Source: Primulina eburnea (Eukaryota > Streptophyta > Magnoliopsida > Lamiales > Gesneriaceae). Taken from it: a DNA stretch of 64,000 nt. The translations under genes were made by a program, and so were the position numbers. The notes under the pieces are model-generated. The model did not search any database. It was given only the letters and a program-made list of their open reading frames with translations, and was not told where the DNA came from. Positions 11,479 to 21,531 of this stretch are shown here, in pieces (the stretch's first letter is position 1; every line of letters begins with the position of its first letter). The stretch is taken from positions 22,039,545-22,103,544 of the forward strand of contig NC_133108.1 of the NCBI RefSeq assembly GCF_022965805.1, given 5' to 3'.

Positions 11479-12469
11479 TTTACCACTATCAAGTCAGCAG
11501 ATTCTGAGAAGGTCCAATAATCCAATTATTTACTGAATTAGAACAGCCAATGGAAGCCAAACCTGTTTCAGCAGTACCACACAAATAAAACTCTTGTTCA
11601 ATCCCTATTATTGCTCCAAATTGTTGCCTATCAATTCATATTATTGCTCCGAATTGTTGCCTACCACACAAATAAAACTTCTGTGTTGATACATCTGTCA
11701 CACACAATGCCTCTGTATTGCACAAATTGTTGCCTATCTAACACAAATTTTCAAAACTCCATTCCAACGCAAGAGTGAAAATGTAGTTCATCGTACCTGG
11801 AAGGTTTACCAGGAGATGCAGATGGTGATCTTGAAGCAAATTTCTCCACTGATATGCATACAAAAAAGTCTCAGTGTCTAGTTCAGTTAAAATTCACATA
11901 AAGTTCAAAATAAGATAATACATGACACAAGGATTACATTACTTCCTCTTAGGGAATCTGCTTCTAATGAGACTCCTACCTCAGCTTCTTGCTGGACTAC
12001 TGTATTCCTTAACCTAAAGTTGATGGTAAATCCAAGCACACGCCCAAATGAAAAATTAGAGCTCATGGTCAATTTTTTTCATCAAAACTAGAAATCATAA
12101 ATTGGAGGATGAAAAATATTTGTATAAGATGAATCTAAGCTTACCCAATTTGCCCAATCAAATAAAGAACTGATTCCATCAATAAAGACTTGGAAATAAA
12201 ATGATTCAAAATTACGCACAAACCAACCAATGAGCGCAGGCAGCTTTTCGGAGGTGGTGGCTTTTCGGCGGTGGCGGAGTGGTGACAGCGGCAATGTGAG
12301 ATGTAGGTTTTCGGTGGTGACGACCGTCGTGGTGGCTCGTGATGGTGGCGGCGTGGTGGGGGGAGTTGATGAAAAACGTGAAGATTTTCAGAGAATTGGG
12401 GAAATGCCCTCTCCACCATGAAGTTTAATTGGATGGTGAAACCACAGTACAAAAAAGTTGAAAGATTAA
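11479..12469. other. Upstream region of the MULE second gene
   Basis: No convincing protein. It holds partial repeats of ATTGCTCCAAATTGTTGCCTA (shortened here to ATTGCTCC...TTGCCTA) at about 11608 and 11643, and a GC-rich stretch near 12225-12370 with open frames on both strands that match nothing I know. It probably contains the 5' leader, and perhaps non-coding exons, of the minus-strand gene. Confidence 0.45.
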
Positions 12470-12594
12470 CCATGGTAATAGTCTCTTCTATTTTCCAAAG
12501 TTGATTTTCAATTTATTTTTTTTTAAATGAGGGTGCCACGTGTCATCATTCGAATGGGTTAGGGCATAGCCCTAACGCCAGCATCGAATTAACC
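12470..12594 (-). repeat. MULE right terminal inverted repeat
   Basis: Reverse complement of the left repeat with scattered differences. It keeps the stem TTAGGGC/GCCCTAA (12559-12575, loop ATA instead of TGT) and the G-box CACGTG (12537-12542). It is followed by the duplication GGTCAATAC. Confidence 0.85.
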
Positions 12595-14729
12595 GGTCAA
12601 TACAATTCAAAGATGTAGTAAACCATTCAAACCATCCTCAATGACCCTTAAGGTGGATTTAATTCCTCATAGTTAAATCACTAATTAATAGTAATTCAAA
12701 TACTATGATACACATCACTTCTCCTCAAATTATTACCTGGTAATTAAATGAAAATATACAGCAGGTTGAAGAAAAGAATCGGCCAACTCAAGGAGAGGAA
12801 GAAACAATTTGATAATCATTCACCTCCTTGACTTGTAACCCCCAACTTAATGTGTATTATAGCCCCTTTAACACCTCCTTTATCATACACCTTCACTCCT
12901 AACATCATATACATCCTATATACTCGAAAATATCAGGAAAATAAACTATTGAAGCCGTAAATTAGCAGCAAGGTGAGAAAATAAGATCGGATACAGCTAG
13001 AGAATTTGAAGAACAATTCAAATTCCATTCTATTCCTTCACTTGTAACTCTCAACTAAATGAATTTCAATACCCATTTAACACCTCCTATAATACTCATC
13101 TCTATTGTCTAGCAAAAACACTCCCTTACCTTCGAAATTACAGAAAGAACAACAGCTAAAAATCGTGCAACAGCAGCTGAATTAGAAAGAAGGAAACCAA
13201 CTCCGTTCCGTCGTTCGTATTCGTCGTATTGATTTGTTTTGCGTCAAAACAAATTCCAGGCATGTATATGTTGTTTCTTTTCTCTTCAATCAAGTCCTAT
13301 AGATATTTTTAAACCATTATATATGCATGATTCAAGCATTAAATCGAAATTGACAGCAACATTCCAAGCAATAAGTTGTACAGAATTTTTTGGCTTCATC
13401 TTTGTGGCTCACAGGTTTGCTGAGTTTTATTGATTTCAGGATGTTGCTCAGTTCCAGGCTTCCAAAGCTGCTTCTAGGCATAAATTAGAATGTGTTTGGT
13501 TGTATTTGGTTCAATGGTTCAAGCCCATTCACGCACGCACAAAGAAATGACAGCAAGTTTGTTTATAGCAACAAAATGAGTTATAGTTTTGGTCTTTTGA
13601 ATGGTTTAAGAGAGTATTCGGATCATGGCTGTTTTAAGGACCATAACCATGGTTATAACCCTCACTTACTATGTCTAGGACGTGACCAAGGTGTCCTTTC
13701 AAGGTTTGGTTCATGGTTCCCTCAAAATGTTTAAACAACAACACAAGGGCATATTTCGGTCTTTCCATTTCCTATGTGAGTGTGTTTCGGTTTTGGAGTG
13801 TTGTGTGGTTTGTGGTTGGCTTCTAGCCCATAGCCATGATCCATACAATACCTCACCATGTCTATATCGAGCCATGGTTGACCATATAGCCACTGGAACG
13901 AGCCAAGACAGCAAACATTACAAACACATCACAACGCACAGAATTTGAGTTCTCGGTAAGAGCTGGATGTTGTCCCAGGTATTGGTTTTGATTGTGGCTG
14001 GATTTTAGCCCTAAGCCATGGTCCATGCCATGCCTTAGTATGTTGGTAAGAGTCCTTGGGAGGTGGTTTAAGCCCTTGGTCAATAAATTTCAGAGTTTAC
14101 ACCACAAACGCACAGGTTGCCACTGCTGGTTCTTTTTGACAGCAACTTTCATCTTCGGTTTTGAGGTTGGTTTGAGTTCTTAGTTGGCTTTTAGCCCATG
14201 GCCTTGGACTGGACAATACCTTAATGAGTTAGGAAAGTCGTGTTTTTGGTCGTTCGTGATTTGGTCGAGTTTAGAGGTCGTACGAGAATTTATGGTGAAA
14301 GGTGCCAAAATGACTCTCGAAAGAGTGTTTTATGTTTTTGGATTCCTTTCACCTATTTTCGTGTTTTACAGTTGTTATGCATATTTTTCAGTATGTTTCG
14401 AGTATTTTAATCATGGTCAAACGTCGGTTTAATGTTGGTTCGGGTTGGTACGAAGCCATGGTTAAAAATCAAGTTGTTGGTCCTATTAGTCTCATTTTTG
14501 GTTCTATTGTTAAGTTTTTAATTCGGTTGTCAAGTTTAGATCAAGATTATATTATTTGCATGTATCACATATTAGAAGTAAGTCGCAGCGAGCCTGGGAA
14601 CGATCCAACTCATCCGGTAAAAATAAGTTATAATTATATTACGTGCATAAAAATATAAAATTTTTATTTTGAGATATATGCTATATGTCTTGTGGCCACC
14701 TTATGATTATGGGTTTGGAAGTCGGTAGG

Positions 14730-16236
14730 TGTAGTAGCCCGAATTCCAAATTGGGTAATTAACGGATTAATGGTGATTAAGAAGGTTTAATGTGTAATTT
14801 TGACCGTGGTCATGATCGGACGGACCGAAGATGGTTCGGTAGCACCGAAGAGTTCGGACGATCCGAAGTGAGTTCGGTGGATCCGATCATGAGGTGTCAA
14901 GAGCCGATGGACACGTGGGAGTTCGGACGTTCCGAAGTGTAGGTTCGGTGGATCCGATCATGAGGTGTCAAGAGCCGATGGACACGTGGGAGTTCGGACG
15001 TTCCGAAGTGTAGGTTCGGTGGATCCGATCGTGAGGTGTCAAGAGCTGATGGACACGTAGGAGTTCGGACGTTCCGAAGTGGGTTCGGTGGATCCGAACA
15101 TAGCCTATAAATAGTGCTCGGAATTCCTCATTTTGGATGGCAAGTTCTTGAAGTTGTGTCTCATAGTTGAGAGATTTGGAAGGTTTCTAGGGTTAGTTGT
15201 TGGTCGAGCGATAGCCAAGAGCTGCCAGGATTGGTAGTGTAGCGACGCCTGAGTTACGAGGCAATCGACATCAAAGGGCTGTCGACGGACGAAGGTAAAC
15301 CCTAAACCTTTGGTAGTACTGGTTTTGCTAGTCGAGCATGGTAGTATTGTTCATTGGGTATGCTTTTGATGCGTAGGCTTGTTCTAGACCTGATTAGCGG
15401 TGTTGCGTAAGGCTAGGCTTGCTGTGATAGAGGTACGAAAGTACTATCCGAGATATCTTGGTTGAGTATACATTCTTATATGTGTTGCTTGATTATGTGG
15501 TGCATTGATATATGTCATATGATGCATGCTATTATGTCACGTTTATTACTGCATGTTGCATTTCATGTTGAGCCGTATCTCCTTCGAGATAGCCTTTACT
15601 GTTGAGCTGTATCTCTTTCGAGATAAGCTATATCTTGTGGGGCCGCTCAGCCCTGTCTTATCTTGTGGACGCATGGACACCGAGAGTACACAGTGGCCGA
15701 CGGGTCGGGAGGGCTTCGGTGATCCGGGACATTTTAGGTCCACGTCTGTTCTTGTAGTGGATGCAGTGACCCAGAGGAGTACCGCGCGGCACTATCCACT
15801 TGGCGCCTCTAGACTGAGCATTTTGAGATCCTTTGTTACTCCTATTTCTTGACTACCCTGGTATCATATCATAGCATGTGCATTTCATATAGGTTTGTAT
15901 ACTCATGCTTTTGTACTGGGCGTTCTTATCGCTCACGTCCTCGGTTTTGTTTATCTTGGACACCCCATTCCCACGGGGCAGGCCTCAGGTTGGACAGCTC
16001 AGGAGGAGGAGGAGGAGGACGTTGAGTAGCTGGTTGGTTTAGTTCTTCGGTAACTTTTTGTTTCGATATGGTTGTACCGTATATTTCAGTTTAAGTTGAG
16101 TTGTTCTGGATTTTCTATTGGGTTGTATAACTATCGTTTGGTGTCAGTTTTCCGCTGTTATCTCTGATTATTATTAATTAAGTTAATTGCATGCTTAGTT
16201 CTTCATTAGTAGGTGATTCTGGAACGGGTCACTACA
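14730..16236 (+). mobile_element. Solo LTR (1507 bp) related to the LTR at 378-1714
   Basis: It starts TGTAGTAGCCCGAA and ends GGAACGGGTCACTACA, with GTAGG duplications at 14725-14729 and 16237-16241. The related LTR copy at 51539-54739 shows the unoccupied site near 54018-54030 (AAGTCGGTAGG followed by the same downstream sequence). TATA box TATAAATAG at 15106-15114. Two copies of a TATCTC...GAGATA hairpin occur at about 15567-15630, and GTAC-GAAA-GTAC at 15433-15444 is shared with the LTR at 378-1714. Confidence 0.92.
14812..15114 (+). repeat. 71-bp tandem repeats with TTCGGACGTTCCGAA palindromes, then TATA box
   Basis: Units begin at 14873, 14944 and 15015 (period 71) with a partial unit at 15084. 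Each carries TTCGGTGGATCCGATC, a GGACACGTGGG G-box (changed to ACGTAG in the third) and TTCGGACGTTCCGAAGTG. Single palindromes precede them from 14812. The array ends just before the TATA box at 15106, mirroring the arrangement at 1386-1668 although the motif variant and unit length differ. Confidence 0.88.
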
Positions 16237-16954
16237 GTAGGCACAACCGAGGACCTCTCCGCCCGGTGACTTACGACCGGTTATGATTATGTATGGGTAC
16301 GGACATCCAGTCCAAGGGCTGTGATTGATCTCTACCGCCCAGTATACTGTGATTTAGTCTGACCAGGCGCTTACGCTATGTTATGGGCCACTAGCTTAGA
16401 AACATTATCTCTACAGAAAATTATGATATGTTATGACAGAGCTCTATGAAGCAAAGCTTTTACGTATGATTTTCAGATATGCACGTAGTTATAATTATTC
16501 ATGATACGATTTTCACCGTACGCTTTACGATACTTTATTTTTAAGTTGCATGCGATTTTATGATATATTTACTTGTTATTTCACGATATATACATGTTGA
16601 GTCTTTAGACTCACTAGACTTGATTGTTGTAGGTATTGTTGAGGCCGAGACGGAGGGCGTGGACCAGTGAGCGATCTTGGGATAGCAGTAGTAACCCCAG
16701 GACCTCATGATTTAATTTATGCACCTTTATTATGCAAACTCAGTTTTAATACGTTGGATTATTTTAAATTGATGTTTACGTTGGATTATTTTTAAATTGT
16801 TGGTGGAAAACATTATTCGCTTCCGCTGTTATTTCAAAGTTAAAAACTATTTACATGCTTATTTTAATTAAATGAGATAAGATAATTATTTATTTAGAAA
16901 ATTTTTAATAATTCCGCAAAATTATGAATACAAAATACGGGCCTTTACACACAG

Positions 16955-17997
16955 ACCTTGATCGGGCCCTGGCCCCAAGCCAAGACCAAGACGACCATCA
17001 ACCTAATGAAAACCGAACCCTATGATCAACCCTTGCCCAGTTTCAGTTCCAGCTTGCGTGTTTTGTGTTTGTGCAACGTTTTGGTGATGTTCTAGGACCC
17101 TAAACCTGTGTAAAACAATGCTTTATTGTGTCCTAATCATGGAAGCCCTCTTAAACACACAAAATCATGAATTTGGAATCAAATAACACAAGTTTAGAAT
17201 ATGTATGCATGTAGTTACGAAAATACAACTTGTGCCATGTTTTCCTTCAAAATATGCTTAGAAAATTACTATTGTGTGATAGATGTTTGAAGGAAAGAAA
17301 TATGCGTGCCTTTGCGTATTTTACGCAGGAAAATCCGTTGACGACGCGAAAAAACGGAGACAAGAACCCTAGGCTGAATTTCCCTTGAAATTTTCGATCT
17401 TTCTCTTGAATATTTAGGTGTGTGTGTCGTGTAAAAATTGGAGAGGGTTTTGGGAGAGTAATCTGAAAGTGGCTGAGTTTTATGAGGGTTTGGGGTGGGG
17501 TTTTTGTGCTTTAAATATTAAATAAACTACTAACAAGGCTTAGGCCCACTAGTATGTAAATTAGGCCCATTAGTGTTTAATTAAAATATTAAAAATAATT
17601 TTGTTTAGAAAAGTTTGTAAATTTATTAGCCGGGTTGCCAATACCTTCATATTTTTGTGGAAAAACCAACACCGATAAAATTTACGTCTCGACGTATAAA
17701 ATCACCTCAAAACCCCTTATTTTCAAAAATATGCAAAAGCATCAATCATATTTTAAATAATTAAAAACAATTATTTAAAACAAATTTCTATTTTTCAGCT
17801 ATCGGTCTCCGTTCCTCGATCGCTACTCGAATAATCTTTAAAAATACATTTTAATGCATGTAAGTAGAAAACTATTAAAACATCGTGTAAACATGTCACA
17901 TAATCAATTTAGCATTAATATTCAATTAATTAATCATTTTCATATTTCTTATATTTGCATACAGTTGAATTATGTCGTCTTAATTTTAGATCTTACA
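16955..17997 (-). repeat. LTR-like remnant X (probable minus-strand LTR)
   Basis: Read on the minus strand it starts TGTAAGATCTAAAATTAAG at 17997, a plausible plant gypsy LTR start. Its far part continues at 5835-5990 and 3349-3410 across younger insertions, giving about 1.25 kb. No duplication or partner is visible. It has no coding sequence. Classification is inference. Confidence 0.4.
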
Positions 17998-19532
17998 GTT
18001 AACATCGAAGAAATATAGGTGAAGTTCTCATTGACTGGATCACCTATGAGGTCTTCTGGTAGAAGAAAGATACGGAGGTCATATTCATACTGCTCAATGA
18101 CATTGTAGCAAACTCTCTGATGACCAAAGCATGTTCCATTGATGCTTATACTTCTGAACATTTTAAAATAATGGTAGAAATCTCCTCTGGGATCAAGATC
18201 AACTAGTCATTTCTCTACAACATTCTGGTGGCCATGATTTCTTCACCGGATAAGCAACTTCAAGGATTCATTATTTATATATGTTGTGTTCTGGAGCTCT
18301 GCATAGCTCAGAAGGGATACTCGTCTGCTTTGCATATTCACAAGGTATTGAACGAAAAATCTCGGTGCTTACCGAGCAAAGAATTTCATAATAATATATG
18401 TTGTGTTCTGGAGCTCTGCAAAGCTCAGAAGGGATACTCGTCTACTTTGCATATTCACAAGGTATTGAATGAAAAATCTTGGTGCTTACCGAGCAAAGAA
18501 TTTCATACTAAGGATGATCTGATGCAAGTTAATAAGGAAGCAGTAGAAAAGCAGAAGAATAAGTCTCCCGCCAAGAAATCAGTGAAGATGAAGCTAACTA
18601 TGGATTCATTTGAGTCAAACAACACATACGCTGACTCCGAAAACATTTCCATGACTCAAGTTTTCTCCCCTGAAGTTCCAAGTAAGAATAAAACAAAGAA
18701 GTTGCGACCGATGAAACACTTCAATGAACACTATAACCAACACCGATTCATGCTATTCTAGTTACCAAAATGATACCTAGATTCAATATTGCGGAAAAAT
18801 ACATCCTCATCAACTCAATCTGGTTGTCTCAGATTGACCCAAAAGCAAAAGGAAAAAGCATTCTACTAGAGCCAACTGAGCTAATCTCATCAGTGCAGAT
18901 GAAAAATCAATCTGACATTGCAAGAAGTTGATAGCAGAGTTTAGAACAATTTGAAAAAGTTTGAAAAAATGGAGGATCATAGAATGATCATCAAATTTTA
19001 TCAAATCAAGACTATGAAAAAGCTGAAGAATCTAACTCAAGATGATACTATTGTGATAAGTCGTTTGGAGATGGATGTGAAATTACGAGGGAAGAGCTAT
19101 AACTTCCCCAACCTTTAATTTGTGGGATAAAGAATATATAATTATAAAATTTAAGAATAAACAATTTTTTTTAGAAACTTCTTTCAGTTTGATTTGAAAG
19201 AACATCTCAATCAGCTTGATCAGATAGAAGAGTCATCTCCTCCTCAATCCACAACAAAACAACAAAATGAACAACAACTATATTAAGGAAGCTCAAGTGC
19301 CTCTGCACTTCTCATCAAGCCTTCTTGAAGTTCCTCTAACCAAAGTTGTCGAAATTCTACAAACTCTCGATAGTGTAGTTGCTACATAAAATGTTTAGAC
19401 AGCCGTAATTCAGCTAACAAAATTAGTAAGCACCAATGTTATTCCTTTACACCAAGTGGAAACATAAGAAGTTGTCCACGATCCATCTTCACCCATTCTA
19501 CCTCTGCACAAGGAATAAGATCACCTCCTCTC
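17998..19532 (+). pseudogene. Degenerate ORF of a repeated plant protein family (unassigned)
   Basis: From about 18030 the plus strand reads LIDWITYEVFW, stop, then ILLNDIVANSLMTKA, SIDAYTSEHFKIMVEISSG, and a long frame to 18761. After a frame break come KYILINSIWLSQIDPKAKG (about 18800) and more broken frames to about 19400. The order resembles a high-copy ORF family I recall from Gesneriaceae/Lamiales assemblies; no function is known to me and I have not searched. Stops at about 18054 and 18207 and several frame breaks show it is dead. It may be a gag-like or other transposon protein. The 117-bp duplication at 18281-18514 lies in it. The last five bases before the copia LTR are CTCTC. Confidence 0.45.
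18281..18514 (+). repeat. 117-bp in-frame tandem duplication
   Basis: Two 117-bp units (18281-18397 and 18398-18514) differ at a few positions and encode two 39-residue repeats, each with CCVLELC, AQKGYSS and LHIHKVLNEKS. The length is a multiple of three, so the frame continues through both. Confidence 0.9.
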
Positions 19533-21531
19533 TGTAGGATCCCGGTTTTCTACACGCCCAAACGAAGCGGAAGTTTAAAATTTTTTATTTATTTTGACAA
19601 TCAAAATATGTTTTTCTTTGGGCGCTCATATGATTTTAGAATAAACATTCATAGGATGTTTAGTAATAGTTATACCTTTGGTGAATTAATCACGGGACAC
19701 CAACCGATCCGGTATAACAGATCTGGCTCTTGATGAATCCCTACGAACTTTCTTCAACAGACTCCTTTCGTTTCGTCTAATCAGGTCCACAAATGAATTG
19801 TTTGATCCTCTTCCAAATTGCACTAGAAATATTGGAAGAGATTTTGCGTAGGAGAGAAAATTAAGAGAGACGCTCAAAATTTTCCTTCAAAAGGGGAGTG
19901 GCCGTTTTTTTTCTTTGAAAGTGAAAGTCTCGAAGACCTTGTGTTGTGGTAGGCTAGGTTTTTAACTAACATGTGTTATTTATAATTAAATAATAGCCTA
20001 ATGACATAATTAACATTAATGGGCTTGATTTAATTAATTGGACTAGTCTAACTAGTTTAATTAATTTAATCATGGCCATATTAAAACTTTAATTATTTAT
20101 TATGTTGGACTTGTACTCCTACAGGCCCATTAAACATATTACCCACCATATTTAATTTATTAATTAATCAACTCAACTTTTGAACTTAATAAATTAAATA
20201 CATTATAAATTCAACATTTGAATTTATTATAAACTATAAATTCAACTCCTTGAATTTTTTATCACCTCCAAAATTTAATATTTAATAAACCCAACATTTG
20301 AGTTTAATAAATTAAATTCTCAAATTTTTATAAATTCAACTCCTTGAATTTATTCTCTCGAACTTTAATTATCATAAATTCAACTCCTTGAATTTACTAT
20401 ATAATATAAATTCAACTTCTTGAATTTATTCTCTCAACGGGAACAAACAATTCAGTGTTTGTGTGACCCTCAATGGTTCAGGGATACAGCTAGCCGTGGG
20501 TTCACAACTCTTTGTGATTCACGACATAATCTTTTATTCGAGCTTACCCTAGTTAGCCCCATTCTTTTAATCAACACCTTGATCAAGAATGCCAGAACTC
20601 ATTTCTGATAGCACCCATCGGATAATGGTAAAAGCGTCTAGTAGCATCGCCCCATGATCCCCTAGGTATCACTGATAGTGCCTGCAAGAACCAGTAGGTT
20701 ATGATTAACGTACAATACGGTCCCTTCATCTCATATATCCCTATCGAATCTGCAACCATTGGTTCATCCAGGGTTGCATATTAATTCGATAACTATGTGA
20801 TAACTATAATAATGGCATCGCGTGTACTGTTGGAGAACTCCTTCTCCAACGTACATCGCGTGTACTGTTGGAGAACTCCTTCATGCACTATTATTTCATC
20901 AGATCACATAGGATATCCACACCCGCAGGTGAGCGGTGAATCCCCGACTACAATGCACTGGCTCCTATATGTGTCGCAACTGTACCCAACCTCGCCACCT
21001 GATGACTCTCCTGGAGCCGGTAAACGAGTCAAAGCACAGCTCTAGCATATAGAGCCTCAGTGTTGTCCCGGGTCGTAAGGACTAATGGTGTACAATCATA
21101 ACCACAGACTTATCCTCTCGATGAATGATAACCACTTGGAAAGTCCGAGGGAGGGTTTTTCGGTATAATCATCATATGACTACCCATCTGCATGTTTGGA
21201 CATCTCTATGCCCTTACCAAGAAACGCAGTACACAACATCACAGATGCTAGTCTCGAGCTCAAGCGGCCTTTATCCCTGTTTTAGGCGGCTGAATCGACT
21301 AGGAACGATTTTAGAATATGCAGTGTTTACAATTGAGTTTCAACATCGAAGTACGATTCATTTGTATTAAAGCATAATCAAGGACTTTATCTATGCTGTT
21401 TGCATGGGTATACAGATAAAGTATAACAAGACCATAAAAAGTTAAATTATATTAAAATAAAGATTGTTTATTTCACTTGAGTCAATAAATTCCCTAGCCA
21501 ACTGTTGGCTTGCAGGGCATCTACTCTAACA
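19533..21531 (-). mobile_element. 3' LTR of copia element 1 (1999 bp)
   Basis: On the minus strand it starts TGTTAGAGTAGATGCCC at 21531 and ends ACCGGGATCCTACA at 19533. The purine tract (minus-strand GCAAGTGGGAGAT) lies just right of 21531, so this is the 3' LTR. It contains many degenerate copies of AAATTCAACTCCTTGAATTT (20200-20440) and a 38-bp duplication at 20816-20885. The same LTR family recurs in the opposite orientation at 27067-27611 plus 61946-62976. Confidence 0.85.

Larger units (their letters stand above)
6569..12594 (+). mobile_element. Complete Mutator-like element (MULE), 6026 bp, two convergent genes
   Basis: It is bounded by perfect 9-bp duplications GGTCAATAC (6560-6568 and 12595-12603), the MULE hallmark. 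Inverted ends are GGTAAGTTCGATGCCAGCAT and, reverse-complemented, GGTTAATTCGATGCTGGCGT, with similarity running about 125 bp inward. Inside are a FAR1-related transposase gene on + (7463-9976) and a short gene on - (11009-11478) with a viroplasmin-type domain, pointing toward each other as mudrA and mudrB do in MuDR. It sits in solo LTR B, so it is younger than that LTR. The transposase gene is broken, so this copy is non-autonomous unless complemented. Confidence 0.9.
5991..16949 (+). mobile_element. Solo LTR of long gypsy family (copy B), split by two insertions
   Basis: It starts TGTAGAACCCGAAAAATC and ends ATACGGGCCTTTACA, flanked by CACAG duplications at 5986-5990 and 16950-16954. Without the MULE (6569-12594), the solo LTR (14730-16236) and their target duplications it is about 3.4 kb, close to the 3201-bp LTR at 51539-54739, which it resembles throughout. 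The right flank continues sequence X. There is no primer site or partner LTR. The region 12604-14729 within it is LTR sequence without genes; short frames there are not conserved between copies. Confidence 0.85.

Noticed and set aside
12230..12473. GC-rich frames on both strands near the MULE right end
   Set aside because: Low-complexity Gly/Val or Pro/His-rich translations without splice or domain support; possibly leader sequence.
14812..15098. Possible CRISPR-like array (regular 71-bp repeats)
   Set aside because: The whole 71-bp unit repeats without unique spacers, it lies in a plant LTR, and no cas genes exist here.
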